Part shown: positions 10,801 through 19,383 of the stretch, one piece after another
Position numbering within the stretch: the stretch's first letter is position 1
Layout: each line of letters starts with the position of its first letter
Origin: Gammaproteobacteria bacterium
GTDB lineage: Bacteria > Pseudomonadota > Gammaproteobacteria > Xanthomonadales > SZUA-36
Assembly (NCBI GenBank): GCA_021772935.1
Contig: JAJFLA010000056.1
Location: 140,976 to 204,975 of the forward strand
Reading direction: 5' to 3'
DNA: 64,000 bases
Notes under the pieces: model-generated
What the model saw: only the letters and a program-made list of their open reading frames with translations
The model's database searches: none
Told to the model about the DNA's origin: nothing
Position numbers and translations under genes: made by a program

Positions 10801-11752
10801 AAGCATCGCCATTAGCCGAGACCTGCCCGGTTTACAGCGACAATTCGGGCAACAAGCCAAACGTCACTTTATGGATCGTCTTGGCAGTGAAGAGCAATGT
10901 GATAATGAGTTGGACTGGGTGTTCGGTGATTTACCCGGGTCAAAACTGACAGAAGATGACGACGGGCAATGCATCGAAGCATGGCCAGCGGTTGTTGACC
11001 AGGGTGAAGCCGTTGGTTTACGTATGTTCGATACGGCCGAAGAAGCGGCGGTTGAACACCATCATGGCGTATTGCGCTTACTGGCATTGCAGCTTGGCGG
11101 CAAGTTGCGTGACCTGCGCAAACACCATGGTTTGAGTGCTGTAGGTTTGATGGCATGGAGTGTAACTGGCTCAACTGAAAGATTACTTGATGAGTTGGTG
11201 GCGAGTAGCCTCTCGTTGGTGGCCGGCGCCCGTCCACTTGCAGTTCGTGACAAAACCTCATTCGAGGCATTGCTAAAGAGTGTGCGGGCTGAACTCGGTT
11301 TATCATTTCGCAAACAATCGGATAACCTTGATAAGACACTGAAGTTATGGGCTGAAATTTCAAACATACTGGACGATGGTTTCTTTATCCGACGACCCCA
11401 TGTGTTCAACGACATGCGCAGCCAACTCGATGACATGGTCTACGAGGGCTTTTTGCACGAGTTATCGCCTGCCAGACTTGAGCATTACCCACGTTACCTG
11501 AAAGCCATGTGTATCCGGCTTGCAAGTGTGGAAAAGGATCCGCATCGTGATGCTGCCAGGGTGAAAGAAATAGATCCCTTCTGGCACCAGTATTTACACT
11601 TTTTGGAAACAGGCCAGGCATATGATGCTGCTGTAGATGAGTATCGCTGGTTGATGGAGGAGTTCCGGGTATCACTGTTTGCGCAACAACTAGGTACTTG
11701 TGCGAAAGTATCGGTTCAGCGATTACGTAAAGCCTGGCAGAAAATTGCTTGA
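7838..11752 (+). CDS. hrpA: ATP-dependent RNA helicase HrpA
   Basis: HrpA is a DEAH-box RNA helicase linked in Escherichia coli to mRNA processing and rescue of stalled ribosomes. The 1304-aa length matches the E. coli protein (about 1300 aa). Visible motifs are Walker A GETGSGKTTQIPK, CTQPRRIAAQ, the DEAH box IIIDEAHERSLN, the SAT motif ITSATID, LSTNVAETSLTVP and QRKGRCGRLGPG, followed by the HA2/OB-fold region and the long HrpA-specific C-terminal part (DUF3418-like). It starts at ATG 7838. The 342-bp gap to relA holds a branched palindrome rather than a gene. Confidence 0.96.
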   Translation: MGNDTKPSKVLDQVAGMLGDIMQSDAAWCRQRVKAARGRLKAGRPIDAIVKSLIDHCTQSAQQCQARQQRLPEPVYDPVLPIVEWREEIISAIKKHQVVVISGETGSGKTTQIPKMCMQAGRGIRGLIGCTQPRRIAAQAMADRVAEELGSPMGDVVGYQVRFREKLRKDSIIKFMTDGILLAETTHDRDLNVYDTIIIDEAHERSLNIDFLLGYLKQLLSRRPDLRIIITSATIDTEKFASHFNDAPVIEVSGRSYPVDIEYHPLDEDEAATQIADQPASRDLYASIARAVHRLNRIDAHADMLVFFSGEREIQEAGEFLQRQNFRHTEILPLYARLPVAEQRRVFHPGVARRIILSTNVAETSLTVPRIRFVIDTGFARISRYSHRSRVQRLPIEAISQASANQRKGRCGRLGPGTCIRLYSEADFDLRPEFTEPEILRTSLASVILRMLTTDLGTVEEFPFLDPPAPRMINDAYHLLFELGAISAARQPVKLGRQLARWPLDVRLARMLIEGSKKSCLYELIVLASAQSIQDPRERPLDASAAADEAHGRFEDDNSDFMTFLKLWQYLKQQRKEKSSSQFRKLCKREFLNWTRVNEWFDLYRQLSEQALEEKLSFSKEPATDGHIHQALLAGLLSHVGHRHPEDSSYMGPRSRTFHVFPGSGLFAKRPQWLMAAEIVETSKTYARINAVIKPEWIEAAAAHLLKHHYFDPHWSRKQGRVLAWEQVALFGLVIVEKRRVNYSKYNPLEARKIFITGALVRGELDTRAGFLKNNQQVREDIEEMEHKRRKHDVMADESSLFEFFDARIPDSVFDSISFEKWLKELGPSGRQQLYIGHDVLMHEQAGDAPGDLYPDALVIGVGNLPLNYQFMPGDAADGVTLVVPLERLNTLAKGQLQWLVPGLLRDKIIALIKNLPKPQRRMLTPVPQFADAALERVRDRYPSPLLPALVGALKDMTGIEIDLSLFDESLLPDYLRFRIEVIDANEKSIAISRDLPGLQRQFGQQAKRHFMDRLGSEEQCDNELDWVFGDLPGSKLTEDDDGQCIEAWPAVVDQGEAVGLRMFDTAEEAAVEHHHGVLRLLALQLGGKLRDLRKHHGLSAVGLMAWSVTGSTERLLDELVASSLSLVAGARPLAVRDKTSFEALLKSVRAELGLSFRKQSDNLDKTLKLWAEISNILDDGFFIRRPHVFNDMRSQLDDMVYEGFLHELSPARLEHYPRYLKAMCIRLASVEKDPHRDAARVKEIDPFWHQYLHFLETGQAYDAAVDEYRWLMEEFRVSLFAQQLGTCAKVSVQRLRKAWQKIA

Positions 11753-11774
11753 ACGCGTGTCATACGGCACTAGT

Positions 11775-12036
11775 GCTCCTTCCATGTGATAACTACGGAT
11801 TCAGAGGTACCCAGATGTTTCAGGACAAGATGCAGACAGCAGTGAATGGCCCGGTCCTTCACAAGGGCTACATCGCAGTACTGGAACGTCTGGGTACCTC
11901 CCTGCGGGCGAGCTGGGAAGTGGTCGTCCGTAGTGCCGCAACACTTGGCAAGGACCGGGCCATTACTTGCGTGCTGCAACCCTACGGTCAACCACTTCCC
12001 AACTCGCTGAACTCGCAGTTATCACATGGAAGGAGC
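11775..12036. repeat. Large branched palindromic element (cloverleaf-like)
   Basis: The hrpA-relA gap contains nested inverted repeats. The outer 30-bp arms (11775-11804 and 12007-12036) match at 27 of 30 positions. Inside lie two hairpins: arm 1 pairs 11804-11823 with 11881-11900 (20 bp, one or two wobbles), and arm 2 pairs 11915-11933 with 11982-12000 (about 17 of 19). The two apical regions also carry a perfect 15-bp inverted pair, AATGGCCCGGTCCTT at 11845-11859 and its complement at 11950-11964. The whole is therefore a roughly symmetric inverted duplication able to fold as a three-way cross in DNA or RNA. I see no second copy in the window and no transposase. An open frame of 118 codons across it is not considered coding. 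Confidence 0.85.
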
Positions 12037-12094
12037 ATTAGCTTGCTGCACACACAGCTTGCAATATACGGTGTAAGTACAACATATTCTGATA

Positions 12095-14260
12095 ATGACA
12101 AATAACACTGACAATGCACTGACTGCCTGGTTGCAGGCCTACCATGATTCCGTTGGAAGCCCAGCTGATGAGTGTCTGCGCTTGTACGGCAGCGTGTGGC
12201 AAGGCAAGTTGGCAAGTGAAAAAAACCTGTCACTCCTTCGGCAATTGTTGGAGGTGATGTCAGGTCTGTCACCTGACCCACGCACGGTTGCTTGTGCGAT
12301 GTTGTTTGTTGCTACCGAATGTGGTCAAGACCTTGAGTTAATAACCGCTGAAATATCAAGCAAAGTCAGTGATCAACTTGATCAGTTGCTGTACCTGATA
12401 AAACTTGAGTCGGAACACTTGCCTGCAAGTACCGGGCATAGTGCTGAAGGTCTGCGCAGGATGTTACTGGCGTTGGTCAAGGATGTGCGCGTAGTGCTGA
12501 TTGCTTTGGCCTGGCAGCTGGTAAAGCTACGTGGGGCGAAAGATAACCCAGCACAAGCGGTTAGCCTGGCAAGGGAAGTCATATTGATCCACGCGCCGCT
12601 GGCCAATCGGCTTGGTGTGTGGCAATTGAAATGGGAACTGGAGGACCTGGCTTTTCGTTTTGATCAGCCGGAGGATTACCGCCGAATCGCCCGGCTCGTG
12701 GATGAACGCCGTTCCGACCGTGAAAGCTTTATCCGGTTGTTTATTGAAAAACTCGGAACAGCAATAAGCTCTGCCAACCTCAAGGGTGAAGTCAAAGGCC
12801 GCCCTAAACACATATACAGCATCTGGAAAAAAATGCAGCGTAAAGGGCTGGATTTTCACGAGTTGTTTGATGTCAGAGCTGTGCGTGTGTTGGTCGATGA
12901 CATACCAGCCTGTTACAGCGTATTGGGCTTGGTGCACACACTATGGCAACCCATTCCGGGGGAGTTCGATGATTACATCACCATGCCCAAGGGTAATGAT
13001 TACCAGTCTTTGCATACGGCTGTTGTTGGACCTCAAGGCAAGGTTGTAGAGGTCCAGATTCGTACTTATGAAATGAACGAACATGCTGAACTCGGTGTGG
13101 CCTCACACTGGCGTTACAAGGAAGGGGGTCCGAATGATCCAGCTTTCGATAACAAGATTGCTGTCATGCGGCAACTGCTGGATTCCGGTGAGGACAAGCT
13201 GGATGATGAAAGTCTGCTTGAGAGCTTCAAAACGGCAGCTAGCGAGGATCGCGTATACGTGTTAACACCCCAGGGGCAGGTTATCGATCTGGCACTTGGC
13301 GCAACCGTTCTGGACTTTGCTTACCATGTCCATACCGAGGTTGGTCATCGCTGTCAGGGGGCAAAGGTCAATGGCCGCATTGTTCCGCTAACCCATCATT
13401 TGCAGACGGGCAATCGGGTGGAGATTCTTACCGGCAAACACCCAAGACCCAGCCGGGACTGGCTCAATCCACGGCTCGGGTTTATCCGTGGTGCGCGGGC
13501 GAGATCCAAGGTGCGCCAATGGTTTCGGCGTGAAAGTCACGAGGACAACCTGCGCCAGGGAAAGGAAGTGCTGGAGGCAGACCTAAAACGTCTTGGTCTA
13601 TTGACTTCTGATCTGGAGAGCGTGCCGGAGAGGTTTAATTTCAATTCCGTGGATGATCTGTATGCTGCGGTGGGTAATGGTGATTTAACCGTTGGTCAGG
13701 TTGTTCATGCTGTTGAGCGTTACAAAGTCAAGGATGTCGAGCTAACGGCCCAGGACCTGGTTACGAAAACACCCAAACGCCGTCGTACACAAGCTGGCAG
13801 AGAGAGCAGTGATGTAACCATTGAAGGCGTGGGTAATTTGATGACTACCATGGCAGGTTGTTGTCAGCCTGTTCCCGGTGATCCGGTTTGCGGATATATC
13901 ACACGAGGTCGGGGTGTGACCATTCATCGTGATGACTGCCCCAACGTATTGCGCTGGGTGAGAGAGGATAATCCACGTTTGATTCAGGTGCGCTGGAGGA
14001 AACAGGTGGATTCAGGCTACCGCGTCAACCTGTTGCTCAGGGCATACAACCGACGAGAATTGATCAAGGATATCTCATCGATGATGGCAACCTCGGATGT
14101 GACTGTGACCGATATCAATAGTCATGTTGATGAATTAACCGAAGAGGTCGCTATCCGTTTACAGGTGGCGGTAAAAGATTATCAACAGCTTAGTGATTTA
14201 TTAAACCGGCTGAACACGATCCCCAATGTGTACGAGGCCCGTAGATTGAGAGAGGTTTAA
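12095..14260 (+). CDS. relA: GTP pyrophosphokinase RelA ((p)ppGpp synthetase I)
   Basis: RelA makes (p)ppGpp on stalled ribosomes during amino-acid starvation. The 721-aa protein has the long RSH layout: degenerate hydrolase region (about 40-200), synthetase domain (about 230-350), TGS domain (about 385-445), helical/zinc-finger region and C-terminal ACT domain (about 640-720). The synthetase motif reads EFDDYITMPKGNDYQSLH; the acidic ExDD form is typical of monofunctional gammaproteobacterial RelA rather than SpoT. I do not see the HD..ED hydrolase residues, so it probably cannot degrade ppGpp. It starts at ATG 12095 with no clear Shine-Dalgarno, shortly after the branched palindrome. Confidence 0.93.
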   Translation: MTNNTDNALTAWLQAYHDSVGSPADECLRLYGSVWQGKLASEKNLSLLRQLLEVMSGLSPDPRTVACAMLFVATECGQDLELITAEISSKVSDQLDQLLYLIKLESEHLPASTGHSAEGLRRMLLALVKDVRVVLIALAWQLVKLRGAKDNPAQAVSLAREVILIHAPLANRLGVWQLKWELEDLAFRFDQPEDYRRIARLVDERRSDRESFIRLFIEKLGTAISSANLKGEVKGRPKHIYSIWKKMQRKGLDFHELFDVRAVRVLVDDIPACYSVLGLVHTLWQPIPGEFDDYITMPKGNDYQSLHTAVVGPQGKVVEVQIRTYEMNEHAELGVASHWRYKEGGPNDPAFDNKIAVMRQLLDSGEDKLDDESLLESFKTAASEDRVYVLTPQGQVIDLALGATVLDFAYHVHTEVGHRCQGAKVNGRIVPLTHHLQTGNRVEILTGKHPRPSRDWLNPRLGFIRGARARSKVRQWFRRESHEDNLRQGKEVLEADLKRLGLLTSDLESVPERFNFNSVDDLYAAVGNGDLTVGQVVHAVERYKVKDVELTAQDLVTKTPKRRRTQAGRESSDVTIEGVGNLMTTMAGCCQPVPGDPVCGYITRGRGVTIHRDDCPNVLRWVREDNPRLIQVRWRKQVDSGYRVNLLLRAYNRRELIKDISSMMATSDVTVTDINSHVDELTEEVAIRLQVAVKDYQQLSDLLNRLNTIPNVYEARRLREV

Positions 14261-14300
14261 GAGCGTATAAGGTTTCGTTTGATCTTCTCGCGCTGAAAAA

Positions 14301-14360
14301 GATCAGGGTCAAATCCAGACCTTGGTCTGAGTCTGGTCCCTGCTCCTGTCCCCGGGACAG
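14301..14360. repeat. Pair of small palindromes between relA and the giant glycosyltransferase
   Basis: Between the convergent stops lie CAGACC-TT-GGTCTG (14316-14329) and CTGTCCC-C-GGGACAG (14346-14360). The first sits inside a GGGTCAAATCCAGACC context that recalls the GGGGTCAG repeat family. They may end transcription from both sides or be a degenerate REP-like unit. Confidence 0.5.
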
Positions 14361-14361
14361 C

Positions 14362-17300
14362 TTATGGGTCTTGCTGGGATAATGAATCGAACAGGGACAG
14401 GATGCTGTCACGCGCAGCTTCGATGGAAAAATGTTTTTTGACATTTTTTATCGATGCATCTGAGAGCTTGTTCCACAATGTTTCGTCCTGATAAAGCCTG
14501 ACAACTTCACGAGCAAACGATTCAGCATCTTCAGCAAGCAGGAACTCTCTTTCATGTTCTGCAAACATGCCTTCTCCAGCAACGGCGGTGGCAACAACCG
14601 GTTGACCGTGTGCCATGCTCATGTTGACCTTTCCTTTCACACCGGCGCCATAACGCAAAGGTGCAACTGCCAGACGACAGTCGCTCAGGAATGGTTGCAG
14701 GGATTCGACAAAGCCATGAAACACCACACCGTCCCCCTGTAAGGAGCTGACTTGTTCCGGCGCCTTGCTGCCGATCAGGTGGAACCGCATTTCCGGTAGT
14801 TGAGCGTGGATCAATGGCCATACATCTTTCACAAACCAACAAGCTGCATCGATGTTGGGTGGGTGTTGATAACCACCGACGAAATAGATATCCTTTCTTT
14901 CAGAAAAACACTTGTCCCGCCCCGGAACGTGGTGGATGTTGGAAAGTATATGTACTTTTTCACCAGGTGCATCTTGGGTCAGTACTTCTTGTTCGACCGA
15001 GCTTACGACCAATGTCACATCTGCCGCCTTGATAACCGATAATTCAGCACGCTGGGTTTGTGCGGCTGTGCTTCTCAGTGTCTTACTTTTTTCAAGCTCA
15101 GCAAGACGTTGTTCACGCAGATAGTGCAGGTCTACGGTGTCAAAAATAAAGCGAGCCTTGGGACAATAGCGCTTAATCAAAGCTACATAATTAGTTGCAA
15201 TGTAGTGTCGACTGATAAAGACATAGTCGTATTCGTTACCACGTTCGCGGAAGAAATCTGTCAAGGAATCCAGCCATGGATGGTACAGGACCTCAATCCC
15301 GACTTTTTGCAGGTCACGTGTATAGCGCCCGGTATAGGCACGATTGTCGGCAAAAAATGTGACGTCGTACCCGAGTTGCTTGCAGATACGTAGTAGATTG
15401 GTCAGGCGTACGCTGCCAGAATCCTGATCAGGTTCAGGCGTGGTAGCGTCAACAAACAAAATTTGACCTTTACTCCTGTGGTGGCTCGCTTTTCGGGCAG
15501 CCGATCGGTCTTCAGGGTTGGAATTACCTTGCGGTTGAGATTCAAGCTCAGACTGCCATCGCTGCAGGAACTTTTTCTGGTTGATAAGCTGAAATTTCTT
15601 GGTGCCGCTGGATGTGTCGGTGCCAGAGGTGATTCCTTCATGGTGGATGATGACTGACAAGGGTTGAACCAGTACCTTGTAACCGGACGCTCGTACCTTG
15701 AAAGCCAGGTCGGTGTCTTCGTAATAAGCAGGAGCATAGCGTTCGTCCAAACCGCCTATCTGGTGGAAATAGTCGGTTTTCAGAGCGATACAAGCGCCGG
15801 AACAGTAGTCTGCTTCGCGTAGAAAATGGTACTCAGGCCGATCCGCATCATCCCCACGGCCATAGTTCCAGCCTGAACCATCACTGAATATAATGCCGCC
15901 AGATTCCTGCAAGCTGCCATCAGGATATACCAGTCGCGAGCCAACCAGACCAGCTTCGGGTTCCCGCTTAAAGGTGTTGATCAATTCATCAAGCCAAGCT
16001 TCGGTTACCTGTGTGTCGTTGTTCAGTAATACCAGAAATTCTCCCCGGGCATGTTTCGCGCCGCGGTTACAGCTGCCGACAAAACCAAGGTTCTGATCAT
16101 TTCTCAGATGTTGTATGCCTTCAATGTGTGTCAATTGTTCAGCAGTTTCGTCACTGGACTGGTCATCAACAACGATTACTTCAAATGAATAGCTACCTCT
16201 GGCCTCCAGCAAACTGTGCAGACAGGCGGCTGTGTAATCCCATTTGTTATAAACCGGGATGACAATACTGACATCTGGCTGTTCAAAAACCTGGAAAGAA
16301 CCTGGTGATCCAGAGCTGTCAACGGGCTTCGGGTCAGTCTTGGATTCCTGCGTTGAAAGGGCCTCAGTACCGTTGTATTGCAATCGTTGCAAAGTGCCTG
16401 CAAAACCTTGTGTCGCCAGGTTGCGAACCAAGTTTGAAAACAACCACGGCCAACGCAAGGGGTTCCAACCACGTGCCTGCATAAAATTCTTTATAACACG
16501 CCGCATGGCACGAAGTGGTCGGGTAATTTTCCAGGATGTGCTTTGTAATATCAGTGCGCGTTCTGCTGTGATGGTCTGATAGTCTGATTCGAGCTGGCCC
16601 AGGCGTGCGCTCTTCTCTCCCAGCTCCGTTTGCACATGCTGCAGTGCTGTGCGAGTGTCTTCCAATACCTCAGCCTGTTGCTCCATATCTGATTGTTTTT
16701 CTGTCAACATTTGTTTGAGTTCGCTGATTTCAGCATTGAGTTGTTCAACCCACTTTTCACGTCGTTTTTGTTCCTGTTCCAGGTCTTTGTTGATCTGTTG
16801 AGCCCATGCGGTCCTTTCCTTGACATCGATTGCAAGTTGTTTGCCGCGTGATCGCTCCAATTTCAACAAGTCATCGGCCTTTTGTGCCCACTTAGTTCTT
16901 TCCTTGACGTCTTTTTCAAGTTGTTTGCCGCGTGATCGTTCCAGTTTCAGTAATTCATCGGCCTTTTGCGCCCACTGGGTCCTTTCCTTGACGTCCTTGG
17001 TCAGCTGTTTGCCGCGTGATCGCTCCAGTTTCAATAAGTCATCAACCTTCCGCGCCCACCGGTTTTTTTCCTTGACCTCCTTAGCCAATTGCTTGCCATG
17101 TAATCGCTCATGGTTTAGTAAATCATTGGTCTTTAACGCCCACTCGGATCTGAGTTTGACCTCCTGAACCAGTTTATTCTGTTCCGCCTGGGCAAGATGC
17201 AGTTCGGTAACTGACATTGATCGCTGATAATCTGCGGCGGCCCGTTGTACCTGTGAAGGTCCGGTATCAAATGGTATGAACGTCTTCACGTCCATAGCTG

Positions 17301-19221
17301 GTGGACAAAATTTGTTGTACCTGGTGACCATCTGTTGGGGTGTGACCATAGTGCTGGTCGACAGTTTCTGGCGTACCGCTTTGATTTGACTCGGGTTGCG
17401 GCATAGTGCGGTCACCTGGCTGATCATAGCATTGGCTTCAGCCTTGATTAACCAACCCGTTGTGCCGTGCGTGATGCGCTCTGGGAAGCTTCCATTACGG
17501 GTCGCCATAACGGGTATCTGTAATTGTTGTAACTCTGACAATGTATAGCTGAATGTTTCGGGCACGACAGACAAAAGTGCAGCAAAATCCGGTCCGATGG
17601 TGGTCAGTAGGTGGCTCAATGTGTCACGGTCGTATTCAAGTACCACATCGACGCCGGAGATGCCAAAAAACGCTTCACCCGATTTACCGGCGCCTAGCAA
17701 GTAGACCTGCACGTGTTCAGCCAGTTTGGGCAGCGCGCGTGACAATAGCTTCTGACCTTTGCCTTCCTGCATGCGCCCCAGGATTACCATGCGCAGGCGT
17801 TTGTCTTCACGCGGTTTAGGTAAAACGGGTTTCATCCCTGACATGATCGGAAAACCATGTGGGATAATCTTGCTTTTGAGTCCTGCAAATTTGGGTTCAA
17901 GCTTGTTTTGTAAGTCCAGAACCCACTTGCCCGGCGCTGCAATTTTTACATTGAAATCAGTAACAGTTTGCAAATACGCCTTGTGGATAATTGACCAGGC
18001 AAGAACATCTTTATCCGGAAAGTTCTGGTTTCTCTTATGCTCTGACAAGGCCTTTTCAAGGTTTGTGCCACCAACGGTATACAGGTATGAGTCCGGGCTC
18101 ACGTTAAGCAAAGGCCAGATTGGAAAGTGGTCATGCAAAATCTGCAACGTGGGTAAACCGGTGCGCAAAGGGTCGAGGCTGTGGCCGATAAGGGAGGAGA
18201 TAAATACCCGGCCGATTTCGAATCGATGGCAAATATCTGAAAGTATCTTCTGGTAGTTGGTATCGGTATCGCTTATGGACTCTATGGGCGGTTGCAGCCA
18301 CCAGCTGGCGATAGGGCAGCGTAGCTCATTTCCAACATATAGTGACAGTTTTTGTCCATGAGCGTGGCCCGATTGCGTGAGTTCTGAGCGCAGTTGATAA
18401 TGGGTATGGTGGTGGTCAGTTTCTATAAATGACCTTAGCCATTGGCCAACTCCCCCGCCCCAGCTGTGAGTAATGTGCAGGGTAGCGAATTTTTCCAAGC
18501 TATGAGTTGTTGGAAGAACTGCAATTTCTGCGTTAAACCAGTCCTGGAGTCTTGCACTCAGCTCACTGAAAGGCGGTGGGCAAGTGGATTCATGTGGTTC
18601 TAATGTCAGTGGCTCAAAAACCTGAAAAGCTGAATCATGCAGAAATATATGATCAGGCACCTGGAGTTTTCCACCCGCGGCCAATAATTCTTGCATCAGG
18701 GTGCCATGACGGGTTTTGGCAGTCAGGCACTTAACAGCTGCAACTGAAAGAAATACAAAATGGTCGACCCATTCGGTTAATGTATGCAGGTTCCCCGGAG
18801 CCAGCAGATTCACAAGGCCCGCAAGATCAATTTCTTTGCCGTGTGAAGGGGGGTGTAAGCCGGCAAAAGGGTTTAATGAGGTATCAGCATTTGAAAGCAG
18901 GCTCAGGACCAAAGGTTTATCAGTTTGTTCAAGTAGTTCGGCAAGCTGGTCGAGCAGGGGTTTGCTTGGTTGCAAACCGGCGCGCAGGAAAACAACAGGT
19001 CTTGCGGGGAACAGCTTAGCCAACTCAGCCAAAAGCAAACCAGGTTGATCGTAGCCGTTTACAGTTGTTGTCGTACCATCAATCGTGAGCTTGCTGCAAA
19101 GTGGTAATCCCAGCTCCAATAAGGTTTGTAACTGGTCCACAGTAATTTGGCCGTGGTCTTTCGCATGTACGTAGATTACGGGCTTGGTTGACAGTTTACT
19201 GAGCGTTTTCTTTTCAGTCAT
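14362..19221 (-). CDS. Giant multidomain glycosyltransferase (GT4-coiled coil-GT2-GT4)
   Basis: This 1619-aa protein appears to build a surface polysaccharide or glycan. An N-terminal region of unclear type (about 1-440) precedes a GT4-like Rossmann domain (about 455-640: ILGRMQEGKGQ, then PETFSYTLSELQQLQIPV). Next comes a long coiled coil (about 670-860) with four 28-residue repeats, then a GT2 domain (about 980-1210: DVSIVIPVYNKWDYTA, VVDDQSSD, LLNNDTQV, YYEDTDLAFKVRASG) and a C-terminal GT4-like domain (about 1250-1619: FVGGYQHPPNIDAACWF, APLRYGAGVKGKV). I start at ATG 19221; the only earlier start is a TTG at 19368 giving an unlikely leader. It is divergent from mrcB. Sugar and acceptor cannot be told. 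Several polymerising transferases show comparable GT-coiled coil-GT architecture. Confidence 0.85.
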   Translation of the reverse strand: MTEKKTLSKLSTKPVIYVHAKDHGQITVDQLQTLLELGLPLCSKLTIDGTTTTVNGYDQPGLLLAELAKLFPARPVVFLRAGLQPSKPLLDQLAELLEQTDKPLVLSLLSNADTSLNPFAGLHPPSHGKEIDLAGLVNLLAPGNLHTLTEWVDHFVFLSVAAVKCLTAKTRHGTLMQELLAAGGKLQVPDHIFLHDSAFQVFEPLTLEPHESTCPPPFSELSARLQDWFNAEIAVLPTTHSLEKFATLHITHSWGGGVGQWLRSFIETDHHHTHYQLRSELTQSGHAHGQKLSLYVGNELRCPIASWWLQPPIESISDTDTNYQKILSDICHRFEIGRVFISSLIGHSLDPLRTGLPTLQILHDHFPIWPLLNVSPDSYLYTVGGTNLEKALSEHKRNQNFPDKDVLAWSIIHKAYLQTVTDFNVKIAAPGKWVLDLQNKLEPKFAGLKSKIIPHGFPIMSGMKPVLPKPREDKRLRMVILGRMQEGKGQKLLSRALPKLAEHVQVYLLGAGKSGEAFFGISGVDVVLEYDRDTLSHLLTTIGPDFAALLSVVPETFSYTLSELQQLQIPVMATRNGSFPERITHGTTGWLIKAEANAMISQVTALCRNPSQIKAVRQKLSTSTMVTPQQMVTRYNKFCPPAMDVKTFIPFDTGPSQVQRAAADYQRSMSVTELHLAQAEQNKLVQEVKLRSEWALKTNDLLNHERLHGKQLAKEVKEKNRWARKVDDLLKLERSRGKQLTKDVKERTQWAQKADELLKLERSRGKQLEKDVKERTKWAQKADDLLKLERSRGKQLAIDVKERTAWAQQINKDLEQEQKRREKWVEQLNAEISELKQMLTEKQSDMEQQAEVLEDTRTALQHVQTELGEKSARLGQLESDYQTITAERALILQSTSWKITRPLRAMRRVIKNFMQARGWNPLRWPWLFSNLVRNLATQGFAGTLQRLQYNGTEALSTQESKTDPKPVDSSGSPGSFQVFEQPDVSIVIPVYNKWDYTAACLHSLLEARGSYSFEVIVVDDQSSDETAEQLTHIEGIQHLRNDQNLGFVGSCNRGAKHARGEFLVLLNNDTQVTEAWLDELINTFKREPEAGLVGSRLVYPDGSLQESGGIIFSDGSGWNYGRGDDADRPEYHFLREADYCSGACIALKTDYFHQIGGLDERYAPAYYEDTDLAFKVRASGYKVLVQPLSVIIHHEGITSGTDTSSGTKKFQLINQKKFLQRWQSELESQPQGNSNPEDRSAARKASHHRSKGQILFVDATTPEPDQDSGSVRLTNLLRICKQLGYDVTFFADNRAYTGRYTRDLQKVGIEVLYHPWLDSLTDFFRERGNEYDYVFISRHYIATNYVALIKRYCPKARFIFDTVDLHYLREQRLAELEKSKTLRSTAAQTQRAELSVIKAADVTLVVSSVEQEVLTQDAPGEKVHILSNIHHVPGRDKCFSERKDIYFVGGYQHPPNIDAACWFVKDVWPLIHAQLPEMRFHLIGSKAPEQVSSLQGDGVVFHGFVESLQPFLSDCRLAVAPLRYGAGVKGKVNMSMAHGQPVVATAVAGEGMFAEHEREFLLAEDAESFAREVVRLYQDETLWNKLSDASIKNVKKHFSIEAARDSILSLFDSLSQQDP
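16786..17121 (-). repeat. 84-bp tandem coding repeat (four 28-residue coiled-coil units)
   Basis: Within the giant glycosyltransferase the segment TTGCCGCGTGATCG recurs at 16841, 16925 and 17009, with a diverged copy at 17093: an exact 84-bp period. Each unit encodes 28 residues of the form LLKLERSRGKQL followed by KDVKERTQWAQKAD, i.e. four heptads. The units run 17121-17038, 17037-16954, 16953-16870 and 16869-16786. Confidence 0.9.
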
Positions 19222-19383
19222 TTTAATTTGCCACGTAACTGGATACGAGTGGTATTTGATCCCGGCCCGTGTTTTAAAATCATTTATTAAGTGATTGTCA
19301 GATGGATTATACCAAGACAAAGCGCGGCTATTATGGATAATGATTGAATTGATGTCACCCGATATCAAGAAGTATGAGAATAA

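Noticed and set aside
11749..12105. A 118-codon open frame between hrpA and relA
   Set aside because: It is fully explained by the branched palindrome, has no ribosome site of its own and no recognisable domain.
19222..19368. N-terminal extension of the giant glycosyltransferase from a TTG
   Set aside because: The leader sequence has no family character and the region is needed as the divergent promoter with mrcB.
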